From Variovorax sp. J22G73 (GTDB lineage Bacteria; Pseudomonadota; Gammaproteobacteria; Burkholderiales; Burkholderiaceae_C), in contig NZ_JASZYK010000001.1 of assembly GCF_030317035.1 (NCBI RefSeq), forward strand, positions 1,302,001 through 1,366,000: a stretch of 64,000 nucleotides of DNA. Direction: 5' to 3'. Positions 8,763-17,971 of the stretch are shown one piece after another; the stretch's first letter is position 1; each line of letters starts with the position of its first letter. Under the pieces are notes generated by a model. It was not told the DNA's origin. It searched no databases and saw nothing but the letters and a program-made list of their open reading frames with translations. Both the position numbers and the translations under genes were made by a program.

Positions 8763-9485
8763 TCAGCGGTTGGCCGGCGAAACCGACGACGCGGCGCCAC
8801 CCGCGTTCGGGTTGGCCGAGAGGTTGCGCTGCAGGATGTTGGAGAACTCCTCGATGTAGGTCTCCAGGGCAATGGCGATCTTGTCGATCTCGCGGGCGAA
8901 GCGGTTGTAGCCCACCACCGCCGGAATGGCGGCGAACAGGCCGATGGCCGTGGCCACCAGCGCCTCGGCGATGCCGGGGGCCACGGTGGCCAGCGTCACC
9001 TGCGTGAGGGCGGCCAGGCCGGTGAAGGCATGCATGATCCCCCAGACCGTGCCGAACAGGCCCACGTACGGAGACACCGAGCCCACGGTGGCCAGGAACG
9101 ACAGGTTCTGCTCGGCCGCGTCCAGCTCGCGCTGGAAGCTCGCGCGCATGGCGCGGCGGGCGCCGTCGAGCAGGGTGGGGGCGTCGCTCACGTGGCGCTC
9201 GCGCAGCTTTTGATACTCGCGCATGCCCGAGGCGAAGATGCGCTCCATGGGGCCGGCGAACTTGGCGTTCTGCGCGGCCGAGGCGAACAGCTCGTTCAGG
9301 CTGGTGCCCGACCAGAACTCGCGCTCGAAGTCGTCGTTCAGCGCGCGCATGCGCCGCAGCGCGAAGTATTTGCGGATGATGGCGGCCCAGCTGGCAATCG
9401 AGACGATCACGAGCAGCAGCACGACCAGCTGCACCACGAAGCTCGCATGGAGCAGGAGATTGATGATGGAGAGATCTTGGTTCAT
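8763..9485 (-). CDS. tolQ: TolQ, MotA/TolQ/ExbB-family motor subunit
   Basis: The protein is 240 residues with three membrane helices (near residues 12-35, 135-160 and 170-195) and the MotA/ExbB proton-channel signature (GLFGTVWGIMHAF, then APGIAEALVATAIGLFAAIPAV). ATG 9485 is chosen over longer frames because it gives the normal TolQ length and overlaps the ybgC stop as ATGA. It is the inner-membrane stator core of the Tol-Pal system. Confidence 0.94.
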   Translation of the reverse strand: MNQDLSIINLLLHASFVVQLVVLLLVIVSIASWAAIIRKYFALRRMRALNDDFEREFWSGTSLNELFASAAQNAKFAGPMERIFASGMREYQKLRERHVSDAPTLLDGARRAMRASFQRELDAAEQNLSFLATVGSVSPYVGLFGTVWGIMHAFTGLAALTQVTLATVAPGIAEALVATAIGLFAAIPAVVGYNRFAREIDKIAIALETYIEEFSNILQRNLSANPNAGGAASSVSPANR

Positions 9486-9940
9486 GGCTTGATAGGTTGT
9501 GTCATGGAGCCGCTGTAGCGCTCGAGGGTTCCCGTGACTTGCTTCGGTATGCGTGCGGGACGCAGTGTGGCGGCATCCACCCAGCCGATGCGGATCGTGC
9601 CTTCGCACAGCAAGACAGGTGCCGCGGCCCCTGTTCGCTCTTGCTCTGTTTTTGATAGCACGCGCTGACCGATTATCAACGACGCGGTGCCCAATTGTTG
9701 GAGATCGGCTGTAACCAGCAGTTCGTCGTCCAGCCGCGAGGGCCGGTGGTACTTGAGCTGGGTTTCGCTCACCACGAACTGGCCGCCGGTGTCCTCGCGC
9801 AGCTTGCGCTGTTCGATGCCCAGGGAGCGCAGCCACTCGGTACGGGCGCGCTCCATGAACTTCAGGTAGTTGGCGTAGAACACGATGCCGCCGGCGTCGG
9901 TGTCTTCCCAGTAGACGCGGATGGCGAACGCGTAGCTCAT
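9482..9940 (-). CDS. ybgC: YbgC-type acyl-CoA thioesterase of the Tol cluster
   Basis: This 152-residue hotdog-fold protein carries the 4-hydroxybenzoyl-CoA thioesterase signature E-D-T-D-A-G-G-I-V-F-Y-A-N-Y at residues 12-25, including the acidic catalytic residue. YbgC hydrolyses short-chain or ACP-linked acyl thioesters and is usually the first gene of tol-pal operons, as here. Both ends overlap neighbours by ATGA: the start with the aminotransferase stop, the stop with the tolQ start. Confidence 0.92.
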   Translation of the reverse strand: MSYAFAIRVYWEDTDAGGIVFYANYLKFMERARTEWLRSLGIEQRKLREDTGGQFVVSETQLKYHRPSRLDDELLVTADLQQLGTASLIIGQRVLSKTEQERTGAAAPVLLCEGTIRIGWVDAATLRPARIPKQVTGTLERYSGSMTQPIKP

Positions 9941-11160
9941 TGCGCCTTGTGGCCTGCCTGATTCGTCTGGTCCGCCTGGTTCGCCATGACGCGCAGGCGC
10001 TCGATGGCTTCCTGCAGGTGCGCCATCGAGCTGGCGGTGGAAAAGCGCACGAACTTCGCCGTCTCGGCCGTGCCGAAGTCGCGGCCTGGCGTGATGGCGA
10101 CGTGCGCGCGCTTCATGGTCTCGAACGCGAAGTCCCAGCTGCCCTCGATGCCGAGCTTCTCAGCAAAGCCGGTGCAGTCGGCCCAGGCGTAGAAGGCGCC
10201 GTCGGGCATCACCGGCACGTTCAGGCCCAGGGCGTCGAGCTGCGGAATGAACCAGTCGCGGCGCGCCTTGAACTCGGCGCGGCGTCGTTCGTACTCGGCG
10301 ATGCTGGCGTCTTCGAAGCAGGCGAGCGCCGCGTACTGCGACACCGTGCTCGCGCAGATGAAGAGGTTCTGCGCCAGGCGCTCGACCACCGGCACCAGCG
10401 CCTCGGGCACCACCAGCCAGCCGAGGCGCCAGCCGGTCATGTTGAAGTACTTGCTGAAGCTGTTGATGCTGATGACGTTGTCGTCGATGGCCAGTGCCGT
10501 CTGCCCGAAGGCGTCGTCGTAGGACAGGCCCAGGTAGATCTCGTCGATCAGCGTGATGCCGCCGCGCTGCGACACCACCTCGTGGATGCGGCGCAGCTCG
10601 TCGGGCGCGATCGAGGTGCCCGTCGGGTTCGACGGCGAGGCCAGCAGCACGCCGCGTGTCTTGTCGGTCCACGCCGCCTTCACCTTGTCGGCCGTGAGCT
10701 GGAAGCGCTCTTCGGCCGTGGTCGGCACCAGCACCGCCTTGCCGTCCGCCGCGCTCACGAAATGGCGGTTGCACGGGTAGCTGGGGTCGGGCATGAGGAT
10801 TTCGTCGCCCGATTCGATCAGCGCCAGGCAGGCCAGCTGCAGCGCGGCCGATGCGCCGGCAGTGACCACGATGCGGCGCGCCGGCACATCGACGTTGAAG
10901 CGCTGGCGGTACCAGGCGCTGATGCGTTCGCGCAGGAGGTCCAGGCCGGTGGCCTGCGTGTACTGCGTGGCGCCTGCGCGCACCGCGCGGGCGGCTGCTT
11001 CCTGCACCAGGGGCGGGGCGGTGAAGTCGGGCTCGCCGATGTTCAGGAAGATCATCGGCCGGTCGGTGTGGGCGACTTCTCGCGCCAGCGCACCGGCCGC
11101 CTTGGCCACTTCCATCACGTAGAACGGCTCGATGCGCTGGGCGCGCGTCGAGATCCTCAT
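9937..11160 (-). CDS. Class I/II PLP-dependent aminotransferase
   Basis: The 407-residue fold-type I aminotransferase has the PLP-binding lysine at K237 in the [12 protein letters not shown] segment, Asp206 in LIDEIY, and the substrate/cofactor Asn178 in SNPTGT. It resembles bacterial aspartate/aromatic- or alanine-type enzymes, but the amino acid substrate cannot be fixed. It sits between nusB and ybgC and overlaps both by ATGA (start 11160, stop 9937), so it is translated as part of the rib-nusB-tol run although no link to riboflavin or Tol function is obvious. Confidence 0.88.
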   Translation of the reverse strand: MRISTRAQRIEPFYVMEVAKAAGALAREVAHTDRPMIFLNIGEPDFTAPPLVQEAAARAVRAGATQYTQATGLDLLRERISAWYRQRFNVDVPARRIVVTAGASAALQLACLALIESGDEILMPDPSYPCNRHFVSAADGKAVLVPTTAEERFQLTADKVKAAWTDKTRGVLLASPSNPTGTSIAPDELRRIHEVVSQRGGITLIDEIYLGLSYDDAFGQTALAIDDNVISINSFSKYFNMTGWRLGWLVVPEALVPVVERLAQNLFICASTVSQYAALACFEDASIAEYERRRAEFKARRDWFIPQLDALGLNVPVMPDGAFYAWADCTGFAEKLGIEGSWDFAFETMKRAHVAITPGRDFGTAETAKFVRFSTASSMAHLQEAIERLRVMANQADQTNQAGHKAQ

Positions 11161-11702
11161 GCCTTCGCTTTCCCCGAAGCCCGGTCGGCCTCCACTTCGA
11201 GCGGACGCAGCTGCGGGGCCAGGCCGTTCAACACCGCGTTCACGTACTTGTGGCCGTCGGTGCCGCCGAATTCCTTGGCCAGCTCGATGCATTCGTTGAG
11301 CACCACGCGCCAGGGCACGTCGGGGCAGTTCTGGAATTCATACACGCCGATCCACATCACGGCGTGCTCGATGGGCGAGATCTCTTCGAACTTGCGGTCC
11401 AGCAGCGGGCGGATCAGCGCATCGAGCTGCTCGGCGCCTTCGATGGAGCCGTGCAGCAGCGCGTCGTAGTGCAGCGCGTCGGCCTTGTGGAAGCCGGCGA
11501 GGTCGCGCGTGAAGTGGTCGATGTCGGTCGGGTCGTTGTGGCCCACCAGGTGCTGGTAGAGCGCCTGCAGCGCGAACTCGCGCGCGCGGCTGCGGTTGGA
11601 CTTGGCCGAAGCCTTGCGCGCGCCGGTGCTGGTGAGGCCGACGCGCGATTGTCGGGGCTTGGTGCCGGCTGGCTTCAGGGGCTTGGAGGTGTCTTCGGTC
11701 AT
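11157..11702 (-). CDS. nusB: NusB transcription antitermination factor
   Basis: The protein is 181 residues. The NusB helical fold starts near residue 37 ([15 protein letters not shown]) and ends near [13 protein letters not shown] and [10 protein letters not shown]. NusB with NusE binds boxA RNA and promotes antitermination on rRNA operons. The N-terminal 35 residues are a Lys/Arg/Thr-rich extension beyond the usual core. It starts at ATG 11702, overlapping the ribH stop, a classical ribH-nusB pairing. Confidence 0.95.
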   Translation of the reverse strand: MTEDTSKPLKPAGTKPRQSRVGLTSTGARKASAKSNRSRAREFALQALYQHLVGHNDPTDIDHFTRDLAGFHKADALHYDALLHGSIEGAEQLDALIRPLLDRKFEEISPIEHAVMWIGVYEFQNCPDVPWRVVLNECIELAKEFGGTDGHKYVNAVLNGLAPQLRPLEVEADRASGKAKA

Positions 11703-12163
11703 GAAAGGGTGGCCAGCAGTTGCGCCATCTCGACAGCCACGCGGGCCGCGTCGCGGCCCTTGTCGGTCTGCCGGGCAACGGCTTGCTCGAGGTTCTCGGT
11801 GGTGATGATCGCGTTGGCGATGGGCAGCTTGTAGTCCAGCGAAACGCGGCTCACGCTGGCGCCCGATTCGTTGGCCACCAGCTCGAAGTGATAGGTCTCG
11901 CCGCGAATGATGCAGCCCAGCGCCACCAGCGCGTGGTAGCCGCCGCGCTCGGCCAGCGCCTGCAGCGCGATGGGCACTTCGAGCGCGCCGGGCACCTGCA
12001 GGTGGTGGATGTCGGAGGCGCTCACGCCCAGCGACTCGAGCTCCGACAGGCAGGCCGACGCCAGCGCGTCGGTGATGTCGGCGTTGAAGCGCGCCTGCAC
12101 GATGCCGATGCGCAGCCCTTTTCCGTTGAGCGGCTTGGTCTCGCCCTTGTTTGCAGCTTGCAT
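11699..12163 (-). CDS. ribH: 6,7-dimethyl-8-ribityllumazine synthase
   Basis: This 154-residue lumazine synthase condenses 5-amino-6-ribitylaminouracil with 3,4-dihydroxy-2-butanone 4-phosphate (the RibB product). Family motifs are present: ARFN near residue 24, VPGALEVP, and the [12 protein letters not shown] segment near residue 82. It lies 6 bp downstream of ribBX and overlaps nusB by ATGA. Confidence 0.96.
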   Translation of the reverse strand: MQAANKGETKPLNGKGLRIGIVQARFNADITDALASACLSELESLGVSASDIHHLQVPGALEVPIALQALAERGGYHALVALGCIIRGETYHFELVANESGASVSRVSLDYKLPIANAIITTENLEQAVARQTDKGRDAARVAVEMAQLLATLS

Positions 12164-12169
12164 GGTCGT

Positions 12170-13324
12170 TCAGTCTTTCGTGAGGTAGCCGGCAATCTCG
12201 AGCCCGTAGCCCGCCGCCATGCTCGGCATGCGGCGCGGCGTGCCCAGCAGGTTCATCTTGTGCACGCCGCATTCGCGAAGAATCTGCGCGCCGATGCCGT
12301 AGCTGCGCAGGTCCATGCGGCCGCGCTCGGGGGCTTGCGCGGGGCGCGCGGTGCCGTCGAACTGCGCGAGCAGCTCGCCGGCGGTCTCGCCGCAGTTCAG
12401 CAGCACGGCCACGCCCTTGCCCTCGGTGGCGATGTGCGACAGGCTGGCGTCCAGGCTCCACGAGTGCAGCGAGCGGTTGATTTCGAGCGCGTCGAGCACC
12501 GACAGCGGTTCGTGCACGCGCACCGACACCGTGTCTTCGGGGCTCCACTTGCCGCGCACCAATGCCAGGTGCACGCCGCGGCTGGGCTTGTCGACGAAAG
12601 CGTGGGCCGTGAAGGCGCCCCAGGCCGTCTGGATTTCGCGGCAGCCGACCTTTTCGACCAGCGACTCGACACGGCTCCTGTGCTCGATAAGCGCGGCGAT
12701 GGTGCCGATCTTCAGGTTGTGCTCGGCCGCGAAGATCTGCAGGTCGGGCAGCCGGGCCATGGTGCCGTCTTCGTTCATCACCTCGCAGATCACCGAGGCG
12801 GGCGAGCAGCCGGCCATGGCGGCCAGGTCGCAGCCGGCTTCGGTATGGCCGGCGCGCATCAGCACGCCGCCGTCCACTGCCTGCAGCGGGAAGATGTGGC
12901 CGGGCTGCACCAGGTCGGCGGCCACGGCGTTGGGCGCCACGGCGGCCTGCACCGTGCGGGCGCGGTCGGCGGCCGAGATGCCGGTGGTGACGCCTTCGGC
13001 CGCCTCGATGGACACGGTGAACGCGGTCGAGTGCTTGGCGCCGTTGCGCTGCACCATGGGCGGCAACTGCAGCCGCTCGCACATCTCGCGCGACAGCGTC
13101 AGGCAGATCAGGCCGCGGGCATGGCGCGCCATGAAGTTGATGGACTCGGCCGTGATGTGGTCCGCCGCGACGACGATGTCGCCTTCGTTCTCGCGGTCTT
13201 CCTCGTCCACCAGGATCACCATGCGGCCCGCGGCGAGCTCGGCCACGATCTCCTCGACCGGCGAGATCGGGGCGGGGGCGCGCGCGGCGCGGGGGGCGCC
13301 GATCGGCGTGACGGAGGCGTTCAT
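12170..13324 (-). CDS. ribB: 3,4-dihydroxy-2-butanone-4-phosphate synthase with a degenerate GTP cyclohydrolase II-like domain (RibBX type)
   Basis: The N-terminal half (about residues 20-210) is a complete RibB domain: [11 protein letters not shown] near residue 40 and [11 protein letters not shown] near residue 157. It makes the four-carbon unit for RibH. The C-terminal half aligns with GTP cyclohydrolase II, ending in a recognisable [12 protein letters not shown] stretch. However, where RibA has the zinc cysteines (Cys-x(9-10)-Cys-x-Cys around LRCDC), this protein reads [19 protein letters not shown], with no cysteine, and the later NNP motif is also lost. It is therefore inferred to lack GTP cyclohydrolase II activity, so a separate ribA should exist elsewhere. 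It overlaps ribE by ATGA. Confidence 0.9.
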   Translation of the reverse strand: MNASVTPIGAPRAARAPAPISPVEEIVAELAAGRMVILVDEEDRENEGDIVVAADHITAESINFMARHARGLICLTLSREMCERLQLPPMVQRNGAKHSTAFTVSIEAAEGVTTGISAADRARTVQAAVAPNAVAADLVQPGHIFPLQAVDGGVLMRAGHTEAGCDLAAMAGCSPASVICEVMNEDGTMARLPDLQIFAAEHNLKIGTIAALIEHRSRVESLVEKVGCREIQTAWGAFTAHAFVDKPSRGVHLALVRGKWSPEDTVSVRVHEPLSVLDALEINRSLHSWSLDASLSHIATEGKGVAVLLNCGETAGELLAQFDGTARPAQAPERGRMDLRSYGIGAQILRECGVHKMNLLGTPRRMPSMAAGYGLEIAGYLTKD

Positions 13325-13998
13325 TCGGCTGTGTCCTTGGAATACGGGGATGTGGGCGTGGATGTGGGGGGCACCAGCACGCCGGCCTGGAGCATGCGCT
13401 CCACGTAGCGCGCCACGGTATCGATTTCGAGGTTGACCTTCGAGCCCGCCTTCAGGGCGCCGAGGGAGGTGTTTTCGACGGTGTGCGGGATCAGGTTGAT
13501 GCTGACCTCGGCGCCGTCGGCAATGTCGCTCACGCTGTTGACCGTGAGGCTCACGCCGTTGATGGTGATCGAGCCCTTGTAGGCCAGGAAGCGGGCCAGC
13601 GCCGGCGGGGCGACCACGCGCAGCTCCCAGCTTTCGCCGATCGGCTCGAAGAAGCTCACGCTGCCGATGCCGTCCACGTGGCCCGACACGATGTGCCCGC
13701 CCAGCCGGTCGCTGGCGCGCAGCGCTTTCTCCAGGTTGATGCGGCTGCCTTCGTCGGTCAGGCCGGCGGTCTTGTCGAGGGACTCCGCGGAAATGTCGAT
13801 GGTGAACAGCTGTCGCTCGGGGACGAGCGTGGTGACCGTCATGCAGGCGCCGTTGAGCGCGATGCTGTCGCCGAGCCCGACGTCATCGAGGTAGCCGTCG
13901 GGCACCGCGATGCTGAGTCGTTTGCCATAGGAGGAGGAGGTGCCGAGGTCGTGAATGGCGGCGATGCGCCCCACGCCGGTGATGATTCCGGTAAACAT
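13321..13998 (-). CDS. ribE: Riboflavin synthase alpha chain
   Basis: This 225-residue protein begins with the invariant MFTGII and contains two lumazine-binding repeats (about residues 1-97 and 98-200; the second starts at [13 protein letters not shown]). It dismutates two 6,7-dimethyl-8-ribityllumazine molecules to riboflavin, the last step of the pathway encoded here. The C-terminal tail is Pro/Thr/Ser-rich. It lies 42 bp after ribD and overlaps ribBX by ATGA. Confidence 0.96.
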   Translation of the reverse strand: MFTGIITGVGRIAAIHDLGTSSSYGKRLSIAVPDGYLDDVGLGDSIALNGACMTVTTLVPERQLFTIDISAESLDKTAGLTDEGSRINLEKALRASDRLGGHIVSGHVDGIGSVSFFEPIGESWELRVVAPPALARFLAYKGSITINGVSLTVNSVSDIADGAEVSINLIPHTVENTSLGALKAGSKVNLEIDTVARYVERMLQAGVLVPPTSTPTSPYSKDTAE

Positions 13999-14040
13999 TC
14001 CCGCATTTTCGCAGAGAACGCGGGGTGTTCGGGGTAAACG

Positions 14041-15162
14041 CTAGAACGCGTCCCTTCCCGCGACCCGGGCCACCACGCGCAGGTCGGGGCCGAGCAGGTC
14101 CACCGACCTGAATTCCAGCGGCACGACGCCTTCGAGTGACGTGAGCGGACCGGCCGCATGGAGGTGGCTCGCAATGTCGAGCCCGCTGCCGATCAGCTTG
14201 GGCGCCAGGTACACCAGCAGCTCGTCGACGCAGCCTTCGCGCAGCATCGAGCCGTTGAGCTTGTGGCCCGACTCGACGTGCAGCTCGTTCACGCCGCGCG
14301 CCGCCAGGTCTTTCAGCAGGGCCGGCAGGTCGACCTTGCCCTCGGCGTTGGGCAGGTAGGTGACGGTGGCGCCGCGGGCTTCGAGGGCCGCGGCCTTTTC
14401 GTCGTCTCGGTGGGCCGCGTAGATCCAGACCTGGCGACCCCCTATGAATATGTGAGCGTCGGGCGGCGTCTGCAGCCGGCTGTCGACCACGACCAGGTGC
14501 GGCTGCCGTGGCGTGTCGACCAGCCGCACGTCCAGCCGCGGGTTGTCTTCGAGCACCGTGCCGACGCCGGTCAGCACCGCGCTGGCCCGGGCGCGCCAGG
14601 CGTGGCCGTCGGTGCGGGCCGCCTCGGCGGTGATCCACTGGCTCACGCCGTTGGCCAGGCCGGTCTTGCCGTCGAGCGACGCCGCCACCTTCATGCGCAC
14701 CCAGGGCTGCTTGCGGACCATGCGGCTGAAGAAGCCGAGATTCAGCTCGCGCGCCTCGGCCGCGCCGGGGCCGACCTCGACCTCGACACCCGCCGCGCGC
14801 AGCCGCTCGAAGCCCTGGCCCGCGACCAGCGGGTTCGGGTCGGCGAGCGAGGCGACCACGCGGCGCACGCCGGCCGCAATCAACGCGTCGCAGCACGGGC
14901 CGGTGCGGCCGTGGTGCGAGCAGGGCTCGAGCGTGACGTACGCGGTGGCGCCTTCGACCGAATGGCCTTGGGCCGCGGCATCACGCAAGGCCATGACTTC
15001 GGCGTGCGGGCCGCCGACTTTCTGTGTGTGGCCCTGGCCGATCACGGTGTTGTCGGGGGCGACCAGCACGCAGCCGACGCGGGGGTTCGGGTCGGTGTCG
15101 TAGCCGGCCTGGCGCGCGAGATTCAACGCGTCGGTCATGAAATTCACAGATGTCTTTGCCAT
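14041..15162 (-). CDS. ribD: Bifunctional riboflavin deaminase/reductase RibD
   Basis: The 373-residue protein joins a cytidine-deaminase-like domain (H53-A-E55 with C81 and C90 in PCSHHGRTGPC) to a C-terminal RibD reductase domain (about residues 150-365). It deaminates and then reduces the pyrimidine made by GTP cyclohydrolase II. ATG 15162 is used; ATG 15138 (MTDALNLAR) is an alternative that matches the shorter start of many homologues. It is the first gene of the minus-strand rib-nusB-tol run. I see no FMN riboswitch in the 206-bp leader. Confidence 0.95.
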   Translation of the reverse strand: MAKTSVNFMTDALNLARQAGYDTDPNPRVGCVLVAPDNTVIGQGHTQKVGGPHAEVMALRDAAAQGHSVEGATAYVTLEPCSHHGRTGPCCDALIAAGVRRVVASLADPNPLVAGQGFERLRAAGVEVEVGPGAAEARELNLGFFSRMVRKQPWVRMKVAASLDGKTGLANGVSQWITAEAARTDGHAWRARASAVLTGVGTVLEDNPRLDVRLVDTPRQPHLVVVDSRLQTPPDAHIFIGGRQVWIYAAHRDDEKAAALEARGATVTYLPNAEGKVDLPALLKDLAARGVNELHVESGHKLNGSMLREGCVDELLVYLAPKLIGSGLDIASHLHAAGPLTSLEGVVPLEFRSVDLLGPDLRVVARVAGRDAF

Positions 15163-15192
15163 TTCTTCTTGTTAATCAAGGTGTATTTGAAT

Positions 15193-15225
15193 GGTCAATT
15201 GAAAGCTAATTGCAGGTCAATTGAA
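15193..15225. repeat. Two GGTCAATTGAA repeats 22 bp apart in the ribD-fimT intergenic region
   Basis: Copies at 15193-15203 and 15215-15225 each contain the palindrome TCAATTGA and are spaced two helical turns apart in an AT-rich region between divergent genes. A related CGCAATTGCG palindrome lies near 15264-15273. This looks like a paired operator. On the minus strand each copy also gives TTGACC, a -35-like hexamer facing ribD. Confidence 0.45.
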
Positions 15226-15368
15226 GATTGAAACCGTTGAGCTATTGATATTCAACCGTCTGTCGCAATTGCGAATATCGGAGGACAGCGGGAAATAGAA
15301 TTTTTGGTATTGCAAAAAGGGAGCAGCGCTCGCCGACGCACAGAGATGCGAGGCCGGCGCAACACAAC

Positions 15369-15902
15369 ATGAATCACGGATTTTGCGCGTGCGCGCAGGC
15401 GGACTCGCGCCGCGTCGGAAAGCCCAAGGGCTTCACGCTCGTCGAGCTGATGGTCGTCATCGCGTTGATGGCGATCCTGCTGGCGATGGCGTTGCCGAGC
15501 TTCAGCAGCATGACCGAAAAGCTCCGCGTCGAGGGCATGGCCTCGGCGCTGGTGGCGAGCATGAGCCACGCGCGCTCGGAAGCGGCCCGACGTGGCAAGA
15601 CTGTGACCGTGCAGCAGCGCACGAATTGCGCAACCAAGGACTGGAGTTGCGGTTGGGACACGGTTGTCGGCGATGACGACGACATCGAAACGCTCAGGCG
15701 GCAAGAACCCGACACGCGGGTGAAGGTCACCAAGAGCAAGCACGGTTCGCTGTCGTTCGATGCCATGGGTCAATCCGCAAGCTTCGTCAGCTTTGACTTC
15801 CAGCCCGCGGGCGTGAGCAATTCGACCAACGTCGCCACGTTGTGCATCGCGCTGGGCGGGCGCGCCAAGCTCGTCAAGGGGACCACCACATGTCCAACCT
15901 GA
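15369..15902 (+). CDS. fimT: FimT/GspH-type minor pilin
   Basis: This 177-residue type IV prepilin has a leader ending at KG21 before F22-T-L-V-E26 (Glu5 of the mature protein), then a hydrophobic alpha1 helix and a GspH/FimT domain. FimT-like pseudopilins sit at the pilus tip or initiation complex and some bind DNA. It is the first gene of a plus-strand run fimT-pilV-pilW-pilX-pilY1-pilE, divergent from ribD. The next gene starts 13 bp before its stop. Confidence 0.88.
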   Translation: MNHGFCACAQADSRRVGKPKGFTLVELMVVIALMAILLAMALPSFSSMTEKLRVEGMASALVASMSHARSEAARRGKTVTVQQRTNCATKDWSCGWDTVVGDDDDIETLRRQEPDTRVKVTKSKHGSLSFDAMGQSASFVSFDFQPAGVSNSTNVATLCIALGGRAKLVKGTTTCPT

Positions 15903-16444
15903 TGCACCGCCTGCATCCCCATGGCTCGCGCATCGCGCAAGCCGGCGTCTCGATGATCGAGGCCATGGTGGCGGTTCTGGTGCTCTCTTTCGGGCTGCTG
16001 GCGCTCGCGGGTTTCCAGTTGCGCGTGCTCGCCGACAGTTCGAGCGCGAGCAACCAGAACATGGCCGTGCAACTGGCTGGCGACATGGCAGATCGCATCC
16101 GCGCCAATCCCGTGGCGGTCGCCGCGCCCGGAACACCCTACGTGGCCGACTGGACGCCAGCGGGCTCCGCTGGCTCCGGCAAGTCATGCACGGGCGCCCA
16201 GATCACTTGCAGTGCGGCCGAGCTCGCGGCCGACGACGTGCGCCGCTGGCAGCGCGCGGTGGCCAGCGCGCTGCCAGGCGGGGCGAGCAACATCCAGCGT
16301 AAGGCGATGGCCGGCGGCTTGCTGTTCGTGCACGTCGCGTGGGACGAGCCTGCCGTCGCGCACCCGATTCCGCCGGATCCGAGTTGGAACTGCCCTGATC
16401 GCAAGGCCTGCCTCGAAGTGGCCGTCGCGGTGCCGCAGCCATGA
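15890..16444 (+). CDS. pilV: PilV-type minor pilin
   Basis: The product is 184 residues. The prepilin site is after G19 (QAG before V20-S-M-I-E24), followed by a long hydrophobic helix. The soluble domain has a Cys pair near CTGAQITCS and another in NCPDRKAC, probably disulphide-bonded in the periplasm. ATG 15890 overlaps the end of fimT. PilV, W and X with FimT and PilE form the minor-pilin priming complex that carries PilY1. Confidence 0.88.
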   Translation: MSNLMHRLHPHGSRIAQAGVSMIEAMVAVLVLSFGLLALAGFQLRVLADSSSASNQNMAVQLAGDMADRIRANPVAVAAPGTPYVADWTPAGSAGSGKSCTGAQITCSAAELAADDVRRWQRAVASALPGGASNIQRKAMAGGLLFVHVAWDEPAVAHPIPPDPSWNCPDRKACLEVAVAVPQP

Positions 16445-17262
16445 AGCACGCCCACGCATTTCGCCTGCGGCAGGCCGGCTTCACGCTGGTCGAATTGCTC
16501 GTCGCGATGATCGTCGGCATGCTGGTGGTGCTGGCCTCCATCGCCAGCATGCTCGGCACGCGCAGCGTTGCCATGGTGGGCGACGACGTCAACGCGCTGC
16601 ACCAGTCTTCTGCATTTGCGTTCAGGCTGCTGGGCCAGCAGATCCGGCAGGCCGGCTACATCCCGATCGACCCGACCGAGCCGCTGTTCTACTTCGACGC
16701 CAACGCGAACAGGGCCACGAATCTTGCGGGTGAACGGGCCTTCTTCGCGGTCAAAGGCGCGGAAGCCGCTGGAGGCTCCGGCAATGACAGCTTGAAGCTC
16801 GGGTATGCGCCGAATCCGAACTACTTCGCGGATTGCCTGGGGCAGGCAGGACGAAGCGCCGGGCGCCAGGGATACGTCCCCACGACACCCTCCGATCCGG
16901 GCAACGTTCGCCTGATCACCAGCGAGTTCGATGTTGTGAGGGGAACTCTCCGATGCAAGGGCAGCGGCGGTGACACGCCGATGCCTATCGTCGACGGCGT
17001 CGAGCGCTTCGATGTCATGTATGGCGTGGGCGCGGCGACCGGAGGCGACCATGTCGCGCGTTATGTGACCGCCAACGACGTCGCCAACTTCGATCTGGTC
17101 CGCACGGTGCGCGTGTGCCTGCAGCTCGCTGGCAGTTCGAGGGGCAATCCGCACGGCAGGTACACCGACTGCGACGGCACCGAGCGGGCGAGCGTCGACG
17201 GAAAGCTGCGGCGCGTCTACGCCGCCGTGTTCGCCTTGCGAAACAACCTGGGCGCGCCATGA
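16441..17262 (+). CDS. pilW: PilW-type minor pilin
   Basis: This 273-residue protein has a prepilin cleavage site after G13 (QAG before F14-T-L-V-E18), an N-terminal hydrophobic helix and a PilW domain (DVNALHQSSAFAFRLLGQQIRQAGY near residues 50-75). It overlaps pilV and pilX by ATGA at both ends, so the minor pilins are made in fixed order from one message. Confidence 0.9.
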   Translation: MKHAHAFRLRQAGFTLVELLVAMIVGMLVVLASIASMLGTRSVAMVGDDVNALHQSSAFAFRLLGQQIRQAGYIPIDPTEPLFYFDANANRATNLAGERAFFAVKGAEAAGGSGNDSLKLGYAPNPNYFADCLGQAGRSAGRQGYVPTTPSDPGNVRLITSEFDVVRGTLRCKGSGGDTPMPIVDGVERFDVMYGVGAATGGDHVARYVTANDVANFDLVRTVRVCLQLAGSSRGNPHGRYTDCDGTERASVDGKLRRVYAAVFALRNNLGAP

Positions 17263-17969
17263 ATCGCGACGAATGGCTTCGCGCGCGCCGTGCCCTTGCA
17301 GCTGCCCGCACTCGCAAGGCGCAGCACGGCTTTTCGCTGTTCATCGTGATGCTCATGCTGGTGCTCTCGGCGCTGCTCGCGGTCGGTGGTGCGCACATGG
17401 CGCAGTTGCTCGAGTCGGTGGCGGGCAACCAGCGCGAACACCAGCGCGCCTTCGAGGCCGCGGAAGCCGCGCTGCTGGACGCGGAGCGCGACATCCGGCA
17501 ACTGGCTTTCGACGCCACGAAGCAGAGCTACGTGCCTTGCTCCGCGCTCGCGGTCTCGCCGTGCCGCAAGGCCGAGCAAGGCCGCGTCTTTCCCGACCGC
17601 GACACCGGTTGGGTCACGGCCTACGTGGCGAACGGAGAGAACAGCTGCGAGCGGGGCATCTGCTACTTCGCCGCGATCGATTCGGTGGCGGCGGCTTCCG
17701 AAAGCGAGGCGTACCGGTTCTGGTCCCGGAGGGCGTACGCCGACAAGCACGCGCTGTACGGGGCGTTCACCGGCGCACCCGGCGCCGGGAATCCGGCGCT
17801 GGAAAAGGCGAGGTACTGGATCGAGGTCATCGACCGCCCGAACAGCAAGCACCCGCTGTACCGCATCACTGCCGTGGCCACCGGCGCCCGCAGTGCGGGG
17901 AGCGCGGGTGGCACACGGGTCGAGCTGCAGGTGGCCTTCGACCCTGATCCCGTCACCAAGGTGAATTGA
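17259..17969 (+). CDS. pilX: PilX-type minor pilin / assembly protein
   Basis: The product is 236 residues. The cleavage motif is HG24 before F25-S-L-F-I29, so Glu5 of ordinary pilins is replaced by Ile, as commonly seen in PilX-like proteins. A hydrophobic helix (about 25-50) and a conserved AFEAAEAALLDAERD helix follow, typical of the PilX_N region. ATG 17259 overlaps the pilW stop by ATGA. Confidence 0.88.
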   Translation: MNRDEWLRARRALAAARTRKAQHGFSLFIVMLMLVLSALLAVGGAHMAQLLESVAGNQREHQRAFEAAEAALLDAERDIRQLAFDATKQSYVPCSALAVSPCRKAEQGRVFPDRDTGWVTAYVANGENSCERGICYFAAIDSVAAASESEAYRFWSRRAYADKHALYGAFTGAPGAGNPALEKARYWIEVIDRPNSKHPLYRITAVATGARSAGSAGGTRVELQVAFDPDPVTKVN

Positions 17970-17971
17970 AC

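Noticed and set aside
15163..15368. FMN riboswitch upstream of ribD
   Set aside because: The conserved RFN-element core sequences are absent; the spacer is AT-rich with CAATTG palindromes instead.
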